Assembly: GCA_037176885.1 (NCBI GenBank)
Contig: JAWWNJ010000017.1
Span: forward strand, 1,550,001-1,614,000
DNA length: 64,000 bases
Direction of reading: 5' to 3'
From: Favolaschia claudopus
Lineage: Eukaryota > Basidiomycota > Agaricomycetes > Agaricales > Mycenaceae
Numbering within the stretch: the first letter of the stretch is position 1; every line of letters begins with the position of its first letter. Below, one piece after another: positions 10,230 to 20,911 of the stretch. The notes beneath the pieces were generated by a model that saw only the letters and a program-made list of their open reading frames with translations, ran no database searches and was not told the origin of the DNA. A program made the position numbers and the translations under genes.

Positions 10230-13200
10230 ATGAAATCTGCGCAATCGACTTTACCTCGGACAGCTGCTTGTCTTTCGACACCGCTCTTCCTGACCGGTTC
10301 TAGAGATTCTACTCCGGAGAATACGCAACGCAGCGATGTGAGTTCATTGTACATTGAAGTTCTTCATGCACTAAACCTGAATCAGCGCGTTCGATCTTCA
10401 TCCTCTCCGGACGCTCATCCTAACAAACGCCGGCGTGTTCTCTCTGGTTTGGTAATCGATGAACGAAAGGAATCTAAATCCGAAAGCGGCGATGGATACG
10501 GCACAAGCGACAAGGCACGCAAAGAAGACCAATCTGAAAGCGACGACGAAAGCGACGCGAACGAGGATAAAGAATCCATATATCTCGAGCAATATAGGCG
10601 GAGCTTTCACCAGTCCGCTCGAAGAAACGCTGCGGATGCTGCTGTGCGACGTTTTTTTGACTTGGAGGCAGCAGTTGACGGCACTGATGATGTCGCCGAC
10701 GAAGAAAGCGAAAATGATAGAGGTGCTAACTCTCAGAACATTGCCACAAACAACTAATGGTTTTATAGACTTTGTAGATGATAGCGACGCGTTCTCCGGG
10801 GCTCCGCAGTCTTTCTTTTATGGACCAGCGAATTTAGGGCAGGATGCGAATTCGCTGGAAAATGATCTTCAGGGCTTGAATGAGCGCGCCGCTCGCTACC
10901 GACAGCAAGTTAGAACGGAAAGGCGCATGGAATACGGCTACCTAGACGGAATGGACGACGACAATGAATTAGAAGCAGCGTTCGTAGAGAAGGAACTACC
11001 AGTGAAAATAGGTGACTTCTCCTAGAGGTCCCTCGCATGCGTAACAGTTCTCAACATTCGCTAGATGCACCTGCAGTTGGACCTGAAGCTTCGACTTCGA
11101 CGGCGGTTACACTCTGCGTCCCCGGCACATCACTTTCGGCTCGGTATACCCCTATGCTCGAATCGGTTTTGAAAGAAAGATCTGTGCAGAACGATGGTCA
11201 TGCTAAAAAGCTGTTCGACACAGCCAGTGCGTATATTTTGCAATTCCACGACGGACTACTGATCGGTATGTAGATTTTGGTAACTTTAGGGTAGCAAGTA
11301 TAGAGGACTTTGACGGCACTGCCCCACAGGCGGAACGCCTAGTCCCGCCTAAAAGTACTGTAACTCAGAACCTCGACCACCACAATGCACGCGCGCTAGC
11401 CGCTTACAGAGCTGCAAACCACTCACCCCCAAAGCGGTCCACGTTGCCCTTTTGGTTGGAGCTCCCGGCTACAGAAGCAAAACACACGCTGGAAAAGGGA
11501 CAGTGGGTACGTGTTGGATGGGGGAAATACAAAGGCCGATTAGCGTTCGTGATCAATACCAACGCCATTTACTTGCCTGGGCGCAAACCCCCAATATTTC
11601 ATCTCCGGAAGCCCAGGCACACCGTACAGTTGCTGAAGCCCCCCACTTCAGATGAACAACATAGTGCGAAGTATTTCCCTCACCAAGCACTTCTTCAAAT
11701 TGCCACGCACGAGGAATTCGCTCCTTTTGCTAACAGTCATCATGTGGAATTGAGGCGTCTGGTCGGAACTGCACTCTCTCCGCCGCTCAGACCGGGGGAC
11801 CGCGTTGTGGTAACGTCTGGTCCCTACCGGGGACAAAGTGGATATGTAGCCGGAATCCACATTACACGCACCAGCGCGACGTCGAAGAACGTAGCCCGAG
11901 TCATCCCTTCATATCGTGGCGCATATGACCCTGACATCGCAGAACATGGCATTTTTCCGGAGATGATGGACCTGGAGCGCCATCTTCTAGATTTCTCTTA
12001 CGTCCTTTCAGTTGGAGACCGGGTTCGTTTCGTCGACTGCGACGTAGAAGGCGTGGAAGGACGTATCGTGAAAGTGGATGCCGAGAATGAGGTCGTGTAC
12101 TTTGAGAACCAGAATGGCGCGCTGTACGATGCTTGCACCGTTGATCAAGTGACCCGCATCTGGCAAGAAGGGGATTTTGTGCGCGTCAGGACTGGTGAGC
12201 ATAAAGGGAGAAGCGGCTCTGTAATGACGGTAAACAGCCGCAAGGGCTTGGTTGAGGTGTTCGATGTACGTGTTGGGCAAAAGCCTCCTGTTTCCAATTT
12301 CCTTCTCATCGGTTAGTAGCTCAACAGGCTGGAATTAAAGCGACCTTCCAGGCAGTGGCAAGACGGTCGCCTGGTACGTCTCTACCTTCATCGTATTCTA
12401 ATTGAGATCTTGATTGGGCATAGTTCTGGGTACAAGCATGCGCCGTTGATTTCAATGCCGTTGGGGATACTGTGACGTTCGGATTACCCGCCGCTGCCCA
12501 AAAGATAAGCCCTTTGTTGCTTCCAGGCTCCGTTGAGGAAAGGGTGTCGTACGCAACATTGTTTGCTTCACCTGGCACAAAACATGCACTGCGCCCTACA
12601 CAAATTCCGACCACAGATGATATCTCGGAACAGGTCTATGCCGACGTCGCGCGTCATTATATCGGTCTCAACGTCTCGTTCGTGGCAAAGGGTCCGTTAA
12701 AAGGTTTCAGAGGAACCGTCGTGGGGGTGTACAACAGCACTGCTCGAGAGTCCCGCTTACGATCTGTAGAAGACGTGCAGCGGCAAAAGTTGAATGAATA
12801 CGCCCAGTCCTACTATCCCAGCATCACAATCAACGACTCCAGGCTAAACAAATTCAGAGTCCAAGGTCGTAACGCGCTTGTGCAAGCTGAAAACGACCAC
12901 GGAGGACTCCTTCTCACTCTTCGGAGAACAGGTGGCCTCGACGTAGTGCAGGATGTCGCCATAGAAAACGTAGTACATTACTGGTGCGTCCACTATACAT
13001 TGCTCCAAGCTAGGCTCTTGTGTTGTTTGTTTCCTTTCCAAACCTTGGTTTACAGGACAATGGTACCGCTCCTTGAGACTAGGAACATGGCGGTTGAAGT
13101 TCTGCGGGGACACCAGCATTTGGTCACGGCAGAGCAAAAGCATGCTGCGTTTCCTCCTCAGTCGCCTCCTCCACGCCCCTGCACACCCTGTCCGTCGCCG

Positions 13201-13820
13201 TCTTCAGGGGGCTTTGAGTCATCTCCACAACTCGAAGGTAATTTTTTGTTAGGTATTAACTAACGGTCCTAAAACAATGTCAAGGTGAAACCAACGGTGA
13301 ATGGCTGTGCCTTCCCGGCCTTGCACAGAAACGCCTCGATGTCTTCGTCCAGGGTGTAGGAAACGAACCCCAGTTATCCGCCAAAGTCCGTGAAATGGAA
13401 GGCAGAGGTGGCTACTTACTTCTCAACGCCGAAATCGCTGCACGGGAGACAAACAAAAAGTTTTCGCGACCTCGCAAGGCAGACAAAGTAGATGTCTATG
13501 GTTTGACGGTCGGAGGTACGAAGCACCCCATCGACCGCAGATATCTACGCCCATCCCGTACTGGTCGCGATGGGCGCACCGTAACAGAGATGGTACACCG
13601 AGTGGTAGTAATAGGGGGAGACGTCCAAGGTGATCTCAGTAATCGAGGTTGTTATGGGGAAACCGATCCGTTCGTCACCCATTCCCATGGGCCCAACACA
13701 GTGGCAGTCAGATTCTCGTTGGAACAGTACCAATTCTTTCACGCATCCAGCCTCTGCCTCTCCGAGAATGTACGAATCACAGCGCCACATGGTATATTCG
13801 ATACCTTCCATCTCAAGTAG
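10230..13820 (+). CDS. KOW-repeat protein, Spt5-like
   Basis: Predicted 1061-aa nuclear protein resembling transcription elongation factor Spt5 in its KOW/Tudor-like repeats. Exons: 10230-10337, 10386-10722, 10769-11011, 11065-11265, 11304-12311, 12363-12373, 12424-12983, 13056-13237, 13285-13820; the total is divisible by three. The N-terminus is acidic and carries a KRRRV basic patch, as in Spt5. KOW-type blocks appear at about residues 362 (VRVGWGKYKGRLAFV), 459 (GDRVVVTSGPYRGQSGYV), 532 (GDRVRFVDCDVEGVEG), 585 (GDFVRVRTGEHKGRSGSV) and 715 (GLNVSFVAKGPLKGFRGTVV). No NGN domain or the usual C-terminal CTR repeats were seen, so this is likely a divergent paralog rather than the essential factor. 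Exon 12363-12373 is only 11 nt. The intron at 11266-11303 is very short, 38 nt. Position next to transposon-rich DNA suggests an expanded accessory family, which is inference. Confidence 0.7.
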
Positions 13821-14057
13821 ATAGACTGAGCATTGTGTTGTTGCACTTTAAGCAGAAAGTACACGTATCTTATATATATCTCTTAACTAATTAAAAGCAT
13901 TCCCCATACGAAATATTTTACTGTAGTTCTACATTGGCCTTTACAAAGAGCGTGTCGAAGGCCCGACAAAGGACGAAATACTTCTGTTAACTTCATATGT
14001 AAGAGATCATTGTTCTGGTGCTCTTGGAAAGTTCGTCACTGATCGTCTGTCTTGGAT

Positions 14058-14230
14058 CCCAATATTCCTGTAAGCTCTCAGATGCTTCCGAATACTTCGA
14101 ATGTCAGATAATCAACATTAACTCTCGCTTGTTCTGTAGCTGTTGGAGGAGTCATCCCTTACCGTGCGGCTTGCATCAGAGCCCAATATTCCTGTAAGGT
14201 CTCAGATCCTGCCGAATACCTCCAATGTCA
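14058..14230. repeat. Two 49-nt imperfect direct repeats
   Basis: Both copies, at 14058-14106 and 14182-14230, begin CCCAATATTCCTGTAAG and end AATGTCA, are equal in length and differ at only a few positions. The spacing start to start is 124 nt. Their role is unknown. Confidence 0.75.
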
Positions 14231-14610
14231 TCGACTTTGCCTGAGCAGACACAGGGGTCGTTGACAACCCCCAAAAATTAGGCAATCCGATATGTTCAAG
14301 CAACTTTTCCTTGTGCGAATCCTCCACTTTTTAAAATTTTACGGCAACCTTACTGATAACCCCAATTTTTTTGCGACACTCTCCAATCCTACATAGTCTG
14401 AGTACACTACTCAATTATTTACGTTCGTTTTATGCGCTTGACATACCAAGTACGACGGCCCGACACACTTGGTATTGTGGTACGCGTGACACATCGTCAC
14501 AGTCTGTCACCGTTGATAAATCAAATGTCTCCGTGATATTTAGTGACGACCAATATTTTACCAGTATTTAGGTCTCTACAGCGCTCTGCCTGGCGGTAAA
14601 CCCTTCGACG

Positions 14611-14707
14611 TAGTGTGCGCGAAGGGGACCGACCATTCCCGTCCCCTCCCCTCCCTCGCTGCGCTCGGGGGGTCCCCCGAACCGGGGCCGCTCAGGTCGG
14701 CACACTA
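14611..14707. repeat. GC-rich block bounded by inverted repeat
   Basis: TAGTGTGC at 14611-14618 is matched by its complement GCACACTA at 14700-14707, and CCGACC at 14629-14634 by GGTCGG at 14695-14700. The intervening DNA is strongly GC-rich, with G6/C5 runs, inside an AT-richer gap. It may be a small foldback or the end of a mobile element. Confidence 0.6.
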
Positions 14708-14946
14708 AAGCCTCGTTCGCGCGGATGAATATGTCTTCACTCCAATTCTAAGCTCTCTGGCCATGTTGTTTTCATGTGGGGCCTGACAACCTTTAATTCG
14801 CGCTGTTTAACTTGCCGGGTGTGCACCATCTCCGTCGTCACTGCAGTCATCAGCACTGGCTCTATACGTTGCAGTAACGGTAGCGTACAAAAGAACTAGT
14901 TAACCATGTGAATGTACAGCAGTGTTTACTTTACAGCTACGAAACA

Positions 14947-17900
14947 TCAAGTCAATGCCCCAGTGTCCAAAAAGTCGGCACAAATAGCATCAAGATTCTT
15001 GGAAGCCCGTAAGGCGGCGTTGTATCCACGGATCCGTTTAGCCCAGCGCGCGTTGTTGAGCAGCTGCGCTGTATTTTTCCGAAATTGGCCCAAGATTTCC
15101 TGAAACCAGTTCTCGCAGTCCTGCGTCCACCAACCGACGTTCAGCTCAGAGTTGAAGAATGCGCCCGCCTGTGGCCACCAGGAAACGCGCTTTTCTTGGT
15201 GTCCGCTTGGGTCGATATGATTCAGCTGGTCTGAAGATGATGTTAGCTAGATAAAAGACTAGACAAAATAGAGAATAAAGGAACTTACTCATCTTGATCG
15301 AATACACCCCCAAAATAAGGTCCTCTTCGGCGCTGGTCAAGCGGTGGTAGAAGACTGACGTCTCTCCTTTCTTGAGATGCTCTTCCGCGGTCTCGACGTC
15401 AACATCTTCGGCTGTGAGTTCCAGACGGGAATCCTGGATGACGAGACGTGCTAGACGTGCAACGACACCTCCCGCTTGAAGGGCGAGTCGACCGCGAGGA
15501 GAATGGAGAAACTTCTCTAGCAAGCATATGTACCTACGCCAATCGTGCCTATCCGGTACGTATTCTTCTGGGCGAACGCCGTGGCTGGCGCAGCGCTGCA
15601 GCTGTGGTTGGTACGAAGAGGGCACCAAACCCGCATGCTTGACAACGATATTGAATGGAGCCCCAAGAGCATGCAGCTGTGCGATGATTTCAGGCCAGGT
15701 GGCACATTGAAGGCGAACGAGCTGCATTGCCGTGCCTGCGCTGTAAACTACGATCATGCGCGAGCTTTCACGATGGGGTTTGAGAAGATATGCAGTCGAG
15801 AGGTGGCTCGGTACGCCATTTCTGTTGATGACCTCGACGGTAATGCCTGAATTTTTACGTATCTCCTGGACGGCATCGTCGTCGCAGAGATCGAACAGAC
15901 GGGCAGGCATATCCCGCAATTTCCTCGTCTTCAATACCGAGTGCACCAGCGCCAGGACGGCATGACCCAGTGTATCCGCCGTCTGGGTCTTGTCTCCCAA
16001 GAAGCGGGCGGTATGGTCAGCGCGCGCCAGCTCCCCAGGCAGAAATGTTACATCTGGCGCATTCACGAAGCCAAAACGAGACTCCAGAGTGTTCTTGACA
16101 GTGAAGGCGATGACTTCGCGGTTCATACGGTCATAGACGTCGCCGTCCTCATGTTCTTCGTAGTATGAATCGACATGCTGGAGCGTGGGAGGTGGCTCGT
16201 GGACGTTGCCATCGGTCGATTGTACTGTAGTGGAGGGGGCTGCAGTGGAGGGAGCTGGAGCGGAGGGCGGAGGAGCGGAGGGCGGAGCGGACGGCGGAGG
16301 AGCGGACGGCGGATTGGAGGGCGGAGCGGAGGAGACCGGAGCGGGTGGGGGAGCGGAGGGTCCCACAGGGGACTTGGGGTCAATCCAGCCGTCCATGTAG
16401 TCGTCGTCGTCATCGTCGTACTCGCCGTTGTCAGGTACGTCGGCCTTGGAGTCAAGAGGCTTGCAGAGGTCCCATTCATTTTTAACTGGGTCGAAGGAAC
16501 GTTGGGATGGTGCAAACTCGTACCATTCGTCTTCGACTTCACCTCGTATCAACGCCTTTCGGACCCAGAAGCCATTGACTTCCTCCCACATGAAGACTCG
16601 CGCGCCTTTTTTGGACGAGGGGCACTGTTGCTTTTTTGAAACCTCAAGACGGGAGGTATATTTCTGTCGATCTTTGTCTGACGCTGCCGCTATGATTTTC
16701 GCATTCCGCTCCTCCCGTCGAGCGAAGAATTCAGCACAGCTCTGTCCCTCTTTCTGGCCGCTGTAAAGCTGCACAGGCGGGAGCTGAGGCTCGGGCTCGA
16801 CGGCTGCCAAGTAGTCGGGGTTGGGAAGAACGCCCCATCTGCGGAACGTCGACTTAATGTAGACGTATTCTGTCATTTTGACGGGGGAGGGAGGGAGATT
16901 AGCTAATGAGCCGACATCGGTCTGAATGTAGGCGGCGATATGGCGCATGAATGAATAACTCTCTAACCAGGAAGCCCTGTTAGCGGCGGATTGGCTGTCT
17001 TCACCCAAGAAAAAGTAAACGGGAACGTGGATTTTGGCCTCGCCATTGAGGAGTAGCGAGAATAGCCACCCGAGTTCCTGGACCATGCCCTCTGAAGTGT
17101 CGATAATCATCCCCGCAGGGCACTGAAGTACAAGCTCGACAGCTTCATCCAGAGAGTCCATGAGTCGGTACTGCAGACGCACTCTCCTCATGAGCTCGGA
17201 GCGCCAGGTGTCGCGTTGGGGAGAGCCATCGAGAAGAACGTAGTGCATCGCGACGGACGCAAACAATGGCATGAACGCGTCGCGTGAGCGAGAAGCAGCC
17301 CTGACGAGCTCGCTTTGGTCGAGGTAGGAGGAATTGTAGCCGTACAGGGTGGGCGAAGAGGCTTTGGGGCAGTACGGCTTTGGTTTGATTTCACTGGCTT
17401 GCGAGGATAGGCAATCGAGCACGGAAATCATCAGTTTCTCCAGATCCGTCCACTTTTTGACGAGGGTGGGGGTCAATGCCCAACGCGTTTCCTGCCCCTG
17501 GACCTGCGAGCACATCGGCAGCGAACGTATTGAGACGTCGAGAGAATGCAGCAACGCGCCGCTATACACCGGGAAGAGGGGAGTGCAAGCAAGATAGCAG
17601 GCGGTGGTGTGGGTCCATGTTGTCGTGTATGGGACATCATTTGAACGGGATGCGGGGCGAGGAGGAATACCGAGAAGAGCGTTGCGATTCGCATTGAAGA
17701 CCAGAAAGACACCGGTGTCATTGCGCACGATGCCATGAAAGTGGGAGGTGGACTGGAGATTATGAGTTAGTGTCGGCAGAGAGCTGGCGATTTGTGAAGA
17801 AATACTTACGGGTAGCGTGTCCTTCTCTTCCTGTGTGAGTATGCCGAGAGGAACCAGGCGGTAAGGTCCTTTGTGAAATTCCTGCTGCGCTCCAAGATTG

Positions 17901-18151
17901 GAGGTGAACGGCGACGATGAAGACGATTCTGCAGGGACAGGTTTTGAGAATGAGGGACCAGACGGCATACGCCTCGGGTCCTGTTGCCCGCGCCCGCGAG
18001 AGTTGGTGGTGGTCGGGTAGAAAGGAGGGACCGAAGAGGACGACGACGAGAAAGCAGCATCAGGTCCTGGCGGCAAACGCCTTGGCTCTGAAGACGAAGG
18101 ACCGGGCGGCAAACGCCTCGATCTCTGTTGTCCGCGTCCGCGAGAGGTCAT
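14947..18151 (-). CDS. 1029-aa protein of unknown function, RGRGQQ repeats
   Basis: A long minus-strand gene with exons 17810-18151, 15289-17752 and 14947-15230 (introns 17753-17809 and 15231-15288, both with GTAAGT donors; total divisible by three). The first 70 residues repeat two motifs, RGRGQQ and RRLPPGP, with Ser runs: RGRGQQRSRRLPPGP, then RRLPPGPDAAF, then RGRGQQDPRRMPSGPS. The middle holds a Pro/Ala/Ser linker and an acidic run of seven Asp. The C-terminal part contains NHIDPSGHQEKRVSWWP and LNVGWWTQDCENWFQ, rich in Trp. No enzymatic motif, membrane segment or signal peptide was recognised. I recall similar multi-copy hypothetical proteins in agaricomycetes, but cannot name a family. 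Its surroundings (decayed genes, inverted copies of its own 5' motif) suggest it could be the gene of an unclassified mobile or expanded family. The start is the first ATG; the upstream DNA is repetitive. Confidence 0.65.
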
Positions 18152-18643
18152 GGTGGTGGTGGTGGTAAAGAGGAAGGAATAAAGTTTTCGAAGACATCGT
18201 CGAAGATGTCTTCGAGAGGGTTTGATGTGACATTGATGCGCTCGTCACGCATTCATTGTCCCATATCGTCACGCCTCCCGCCATCAAGTCCATGTGGTGC
18301 TGTGAGGCGTTTGCCGCCCGCAGTGCCCTGAACCCCCACTCTCTCGATGCCAGCCACTACTTATATGCCATATCATGGCCTCTCTCGCCATATCTACCGT
18401 TGACAAGTCGCCATCGTCGATCAGATCCAAGTCCTGCTCTTGTTGTGCTGGGAGGCGTCTGCCGCCTGCAATGACCCGAGCCCCGACTCCTTCGATGCTT
18501 GCCGACTAGACTCTGTGTCTTAGCTCCCTTGCCATCATCACCGCTGTTACCGTTGCCGTCGCCGGCGCCTTTTGCATCGCCGATCATTCTCTTCCAAGAT
18601 GTAGTCTCAATTCATTCGTGCTGCTATCAGGCGTCTGCCGCTG
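17961..18643. repeat. Motif family GGCGGCAAACGCC in both orientations
   Basis: Inside the 5' coding end of the 1029-aa gene GGCGGCAAACGCC occurs at 18069-18081 and 18105-18117, with a diverged copy at about 17962-17974. Upstream of the start the reverse orientation, GAGGCGTYTGCCGCC, recurs at 18304-18318 and 18452-18466 and partly at about 18629-18642. The upstream copies share further similarity (a CTCTCGATGCCAGCC / CTTCGATGCTTGCCG segment about 30 nt downstream), so units of about 148 nt were duplicated and inverted. Confidence 0.65.
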
Positions 18644-18933
18644 GTAGAACAGTACTGTTGAGGGCTGTATTCGAATATCACTCACAACTACCCATGCACA
18701 CATGTGGAGAGAAGGATTCAAGAAACGGTTCATTGCAATTACAAGTCACTAATTACACCACTATGCGATCAGTCGCTGCTACGAACAATAGAAACACCTC
18801 CTCAAACACTTCCAACTCCTTCAGCTGTTTCGGGGTCTGTGACGCGAGCCAAGCGCTGTCGTACAAGCACCTCGGAAGACGTTTTGGAGCAGGTCTGCTG
18901 CCTTTCTCCTGGCTCCGTTCCCGAGGAGCAGAC

Positions 18934-19604
18934 TTATTCCCGTTGGAGAGCTTCTCGAAGCGCCATGTCTGTATGTCCACTATATCCAAGTACTTCGAAA
19001 TGCTCAGACATACCCGCAGCCTGAAGATAATCAAGCAGCTTGAGCAGTCGGATCCAGGTAGCAAGATCGCGGTCGTTCTCCGCCTCTCTCAAGGCGATCA
19101 CTGCCTCCACAGTGGTACGACGATGCATGTATTTCTGGCAACAATAATTAGTGAGCGCATGTGTCAAACACAAGCACCGACTCCCTGCTGTGCGTTGAGG
19201 GTCTTGCCCGCCATGCGACACATGTCTAGCATGACGTTCCCGCGCGCGACTGCCTCCTGTTTCGTCTCAAGACGGTTGGCGTTTGTATCCCATCTGGGCT
19301 GGAAAAGTTTCCAATCCGCACGATATCGCTCCAGCTCCCTCACGACAACCTCCAAAAACTCTTCCTAAATCTCACCTTTGCTAACATATCTGCGCCCTTG
19401 CCCATCTTCCGCGACCGCTGCCTTCACAAGCCTTTCCATCTACACGACATTCCACGCTGTGTTCAAGTAGCCGGCACCGAAGTCCTCCAGCGTCGCCGTG
19501 TCATCGGCTGCGAAATCTTCGACCTCTGTCTCGGTTGCCGGAATATGGAATATGAAGTTGTTGCTTTGCTCGACTTTAAACAAGCAATAAGTCGTCTGAC
19601 GCAT
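18934..19604 (-). pseudogene. Decayed unknown gene with two in-frame TAG stops
   Basis: Reading the minus strand from ATG 19604, one frame is protein-like through MRQTTYCLFKVEQSNNFIF, AGYLNTAWNVV, VKAAVAEDGQGRRYV, EEFLEVVVRELERYRADWK and RTTVEAVIALREAENDRDLA, ending at TAA 18934. Two TAG codons interrupt it, at 19440-19442 and 19365-19367. An intron at 19135-19181 joins the two halves in phase. The codons between the stops read smoothly, so the sequence was recently coding. No domain was recognised; the last 70 residues look helical with Leu-rich heptads. It lies on the same strand as the gene at 14947-18151 and the fragment at 19685-20130, so the three might once have formed one unit. Alternative: unrecognised introns remove the stops. 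Confidence 0.5.
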
Positions 19605-19684
19605 CATGACCTACGATCTCGGTGAGTTCATTTCTAATTCAGCGTTCTTTGCTTACATGTGCTATGTTGATAAGCTCCTTCGTC

Positions 19685-20130
19685 TTAGGCTGAACCTTTC
19701 TTTAAGGCCTTGCGAGGCTTGGGGGCATTCCTCTTTGTAGGAGTTACGGCAACTTGCGCGTTGGGTTTTGGGTAAGCGTCAACAATCCCATTATATCCGA
19801 CATATCCTCAGCGTCCACATTCAGCTTAGCAGCCACTCTTTTCACAACCGGATGGTCTATCAGACCAGACGGTTCCGCCGCTTGACTATCGGCGGGAAGC
19901 GGATCGGGATTGTCCGCTGGAAGGGGAGCAGGATCGAGCGAGAGATCAAGCGTTGCAGGCTTCCCCGTCCCAAACAGCTCGTTGCTGACGAATCCGCGAC
20001 GTCTCGGCGTCGGCTTGGGCTTGTCGCGCACCGCAGTCTTGACCTGCAAGCGAAGCTGCAAGACTTCGTCGCCGTACTTATGGAACTGTGCCCGAAGCTG
20101 GGCCAGCTCTGCGTCGCGTGCGTTCTAGGC
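19685..20130 (-). pseudogene. 3' end of an unknown gene, frameshifted
   Basis: The minus strand reads DAELAQLRAQFHKYGDEVLQ from about 20128, then KPKPTPRRRGFVSNELFGTG, a Pro/Asp/Ala-rich linker with PLPADNPDPLPADS, and VVKRVAAKLNVDAEDMSDIM. Near 19790 the sensible frame shifts by one base into VDAYPKPNAQVAVTPTKR and a basic tail, KPRKALKKGSA, ending at TAA 19685. The basic tail and coiled-coil-like beginning suggest a nuclear or nucleic-acid-binding protein, but no domain was recognised. The 5' part is not identified. A sequencing error could account for the single shift. Confidence 0.45.
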
Positions 20131-20173
20131 GACCTTAGGCGACCCGTCAGAACATTCTCAGGTCAACGGTAAT

Positions 20174-20291
20174 GGGACACTTGGGGAAGCAGTAAGGACT
20201 TGTAAGGCTCTTCGGATGATCGTACCGACTGCTGTGGGTTCGACTCCCGCATGTCCTGTTGCGATTTTCATATTGTAGCTTTTTTTTTTTT
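20174..20291 (+). other. tRNA-like / Pol III-like unit
   Basis: GGTTCGACTCC at 20237-20247 is a perfect match to the Pol III B box and forms a T-arm (GTGGG ... CCCGC). The 3' strand ATGTCCT can pair with GGGACA at 20174 as a partial acceptor stem. A 12-T run at 20280-20291 could terminate Pol III. The D-arm and anticodon arm do not fold convincingly, so this is a degenerate tRNA, a SINE head or a chance match. Confidence 0.3.
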
Positions 20292-20891
20292 CAAATCTAC
20301 TGGGTGACATCTTTTACTGAGAACGCAACTTTGGCGTGCTATGCCGATTTTGAAGTTAAAATGCCAGTTCGGCCCAATGCAAGCTGGTTGACAGGGAATG
20401 GAACGACCGGCTGCACTAGTGTGTCAACCAAGCAAATGTTGGGCACTGAAGATATTGAGTCTTGACAATAGGGTTGCAGTAGCATTGGGGTGCTGGATCT
20501 CATACCCACATGTCCGCAAGCTGCTTGATTGTCACCAAGCAATTCTTGCAATAGTAGATCATATTGTCATTGTAATTTTGGTTTAATATTGTGAATTGTG
20601 GGCTTGTTCAAGCAAGGTTCTACAGTTCAGTCCAGTCTGTAGCCAACTGTTTTCAATTTGATGACCACCGCTTGGGCCGTGAGAGTTGAATATTGGATCT
20701 TGAAAGCGACTTCAATGCGAGCACCAACCTACGGTTGACGACAGAGGCCATGGTCTGTTTTAGGCAAGTGGTGATGGCATCTGCTCTAGGTGCAGGGGGT
20801 CCTGGCACTCCGTGACAGAGTACACATATGAGCTGACTGTTACTCAAGCTCCGTGAGTCGTCGAGGCTGACACTGGGAGGGCGGTAAGGCC

Positions 20892-20911
20892 ACGATTAAT
20901 CGATTAATCGT
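20892..20911. repeat. Perfect 20-bp palindrome
   Basis: ACGATTAATCGATTAATCGT equals its own reverse complement and contains ATTAAT twice around a central CGAT/ATCG. It could be a binding site for a dimeric protein or an element terminus. Confidence 0.85.

Larger units (their letters stand above)
13821..14946. other. Gene-free 1.1 kb with repeats
   Basis: The stretch between the convergent ends of the KOW gene and the 1029-aa gene contains no convincing gene. It holds a pair of 49-nt direct repeats and a GC-rich inverted-repeat block, listed separately. Confidence 0.55.

Noticed and set aside
18499..19368. 289-codon plus-strand frame
   Set aside because: Opposite to the protein-like minus-strand frame with a consistent intron; composition not protein-like.
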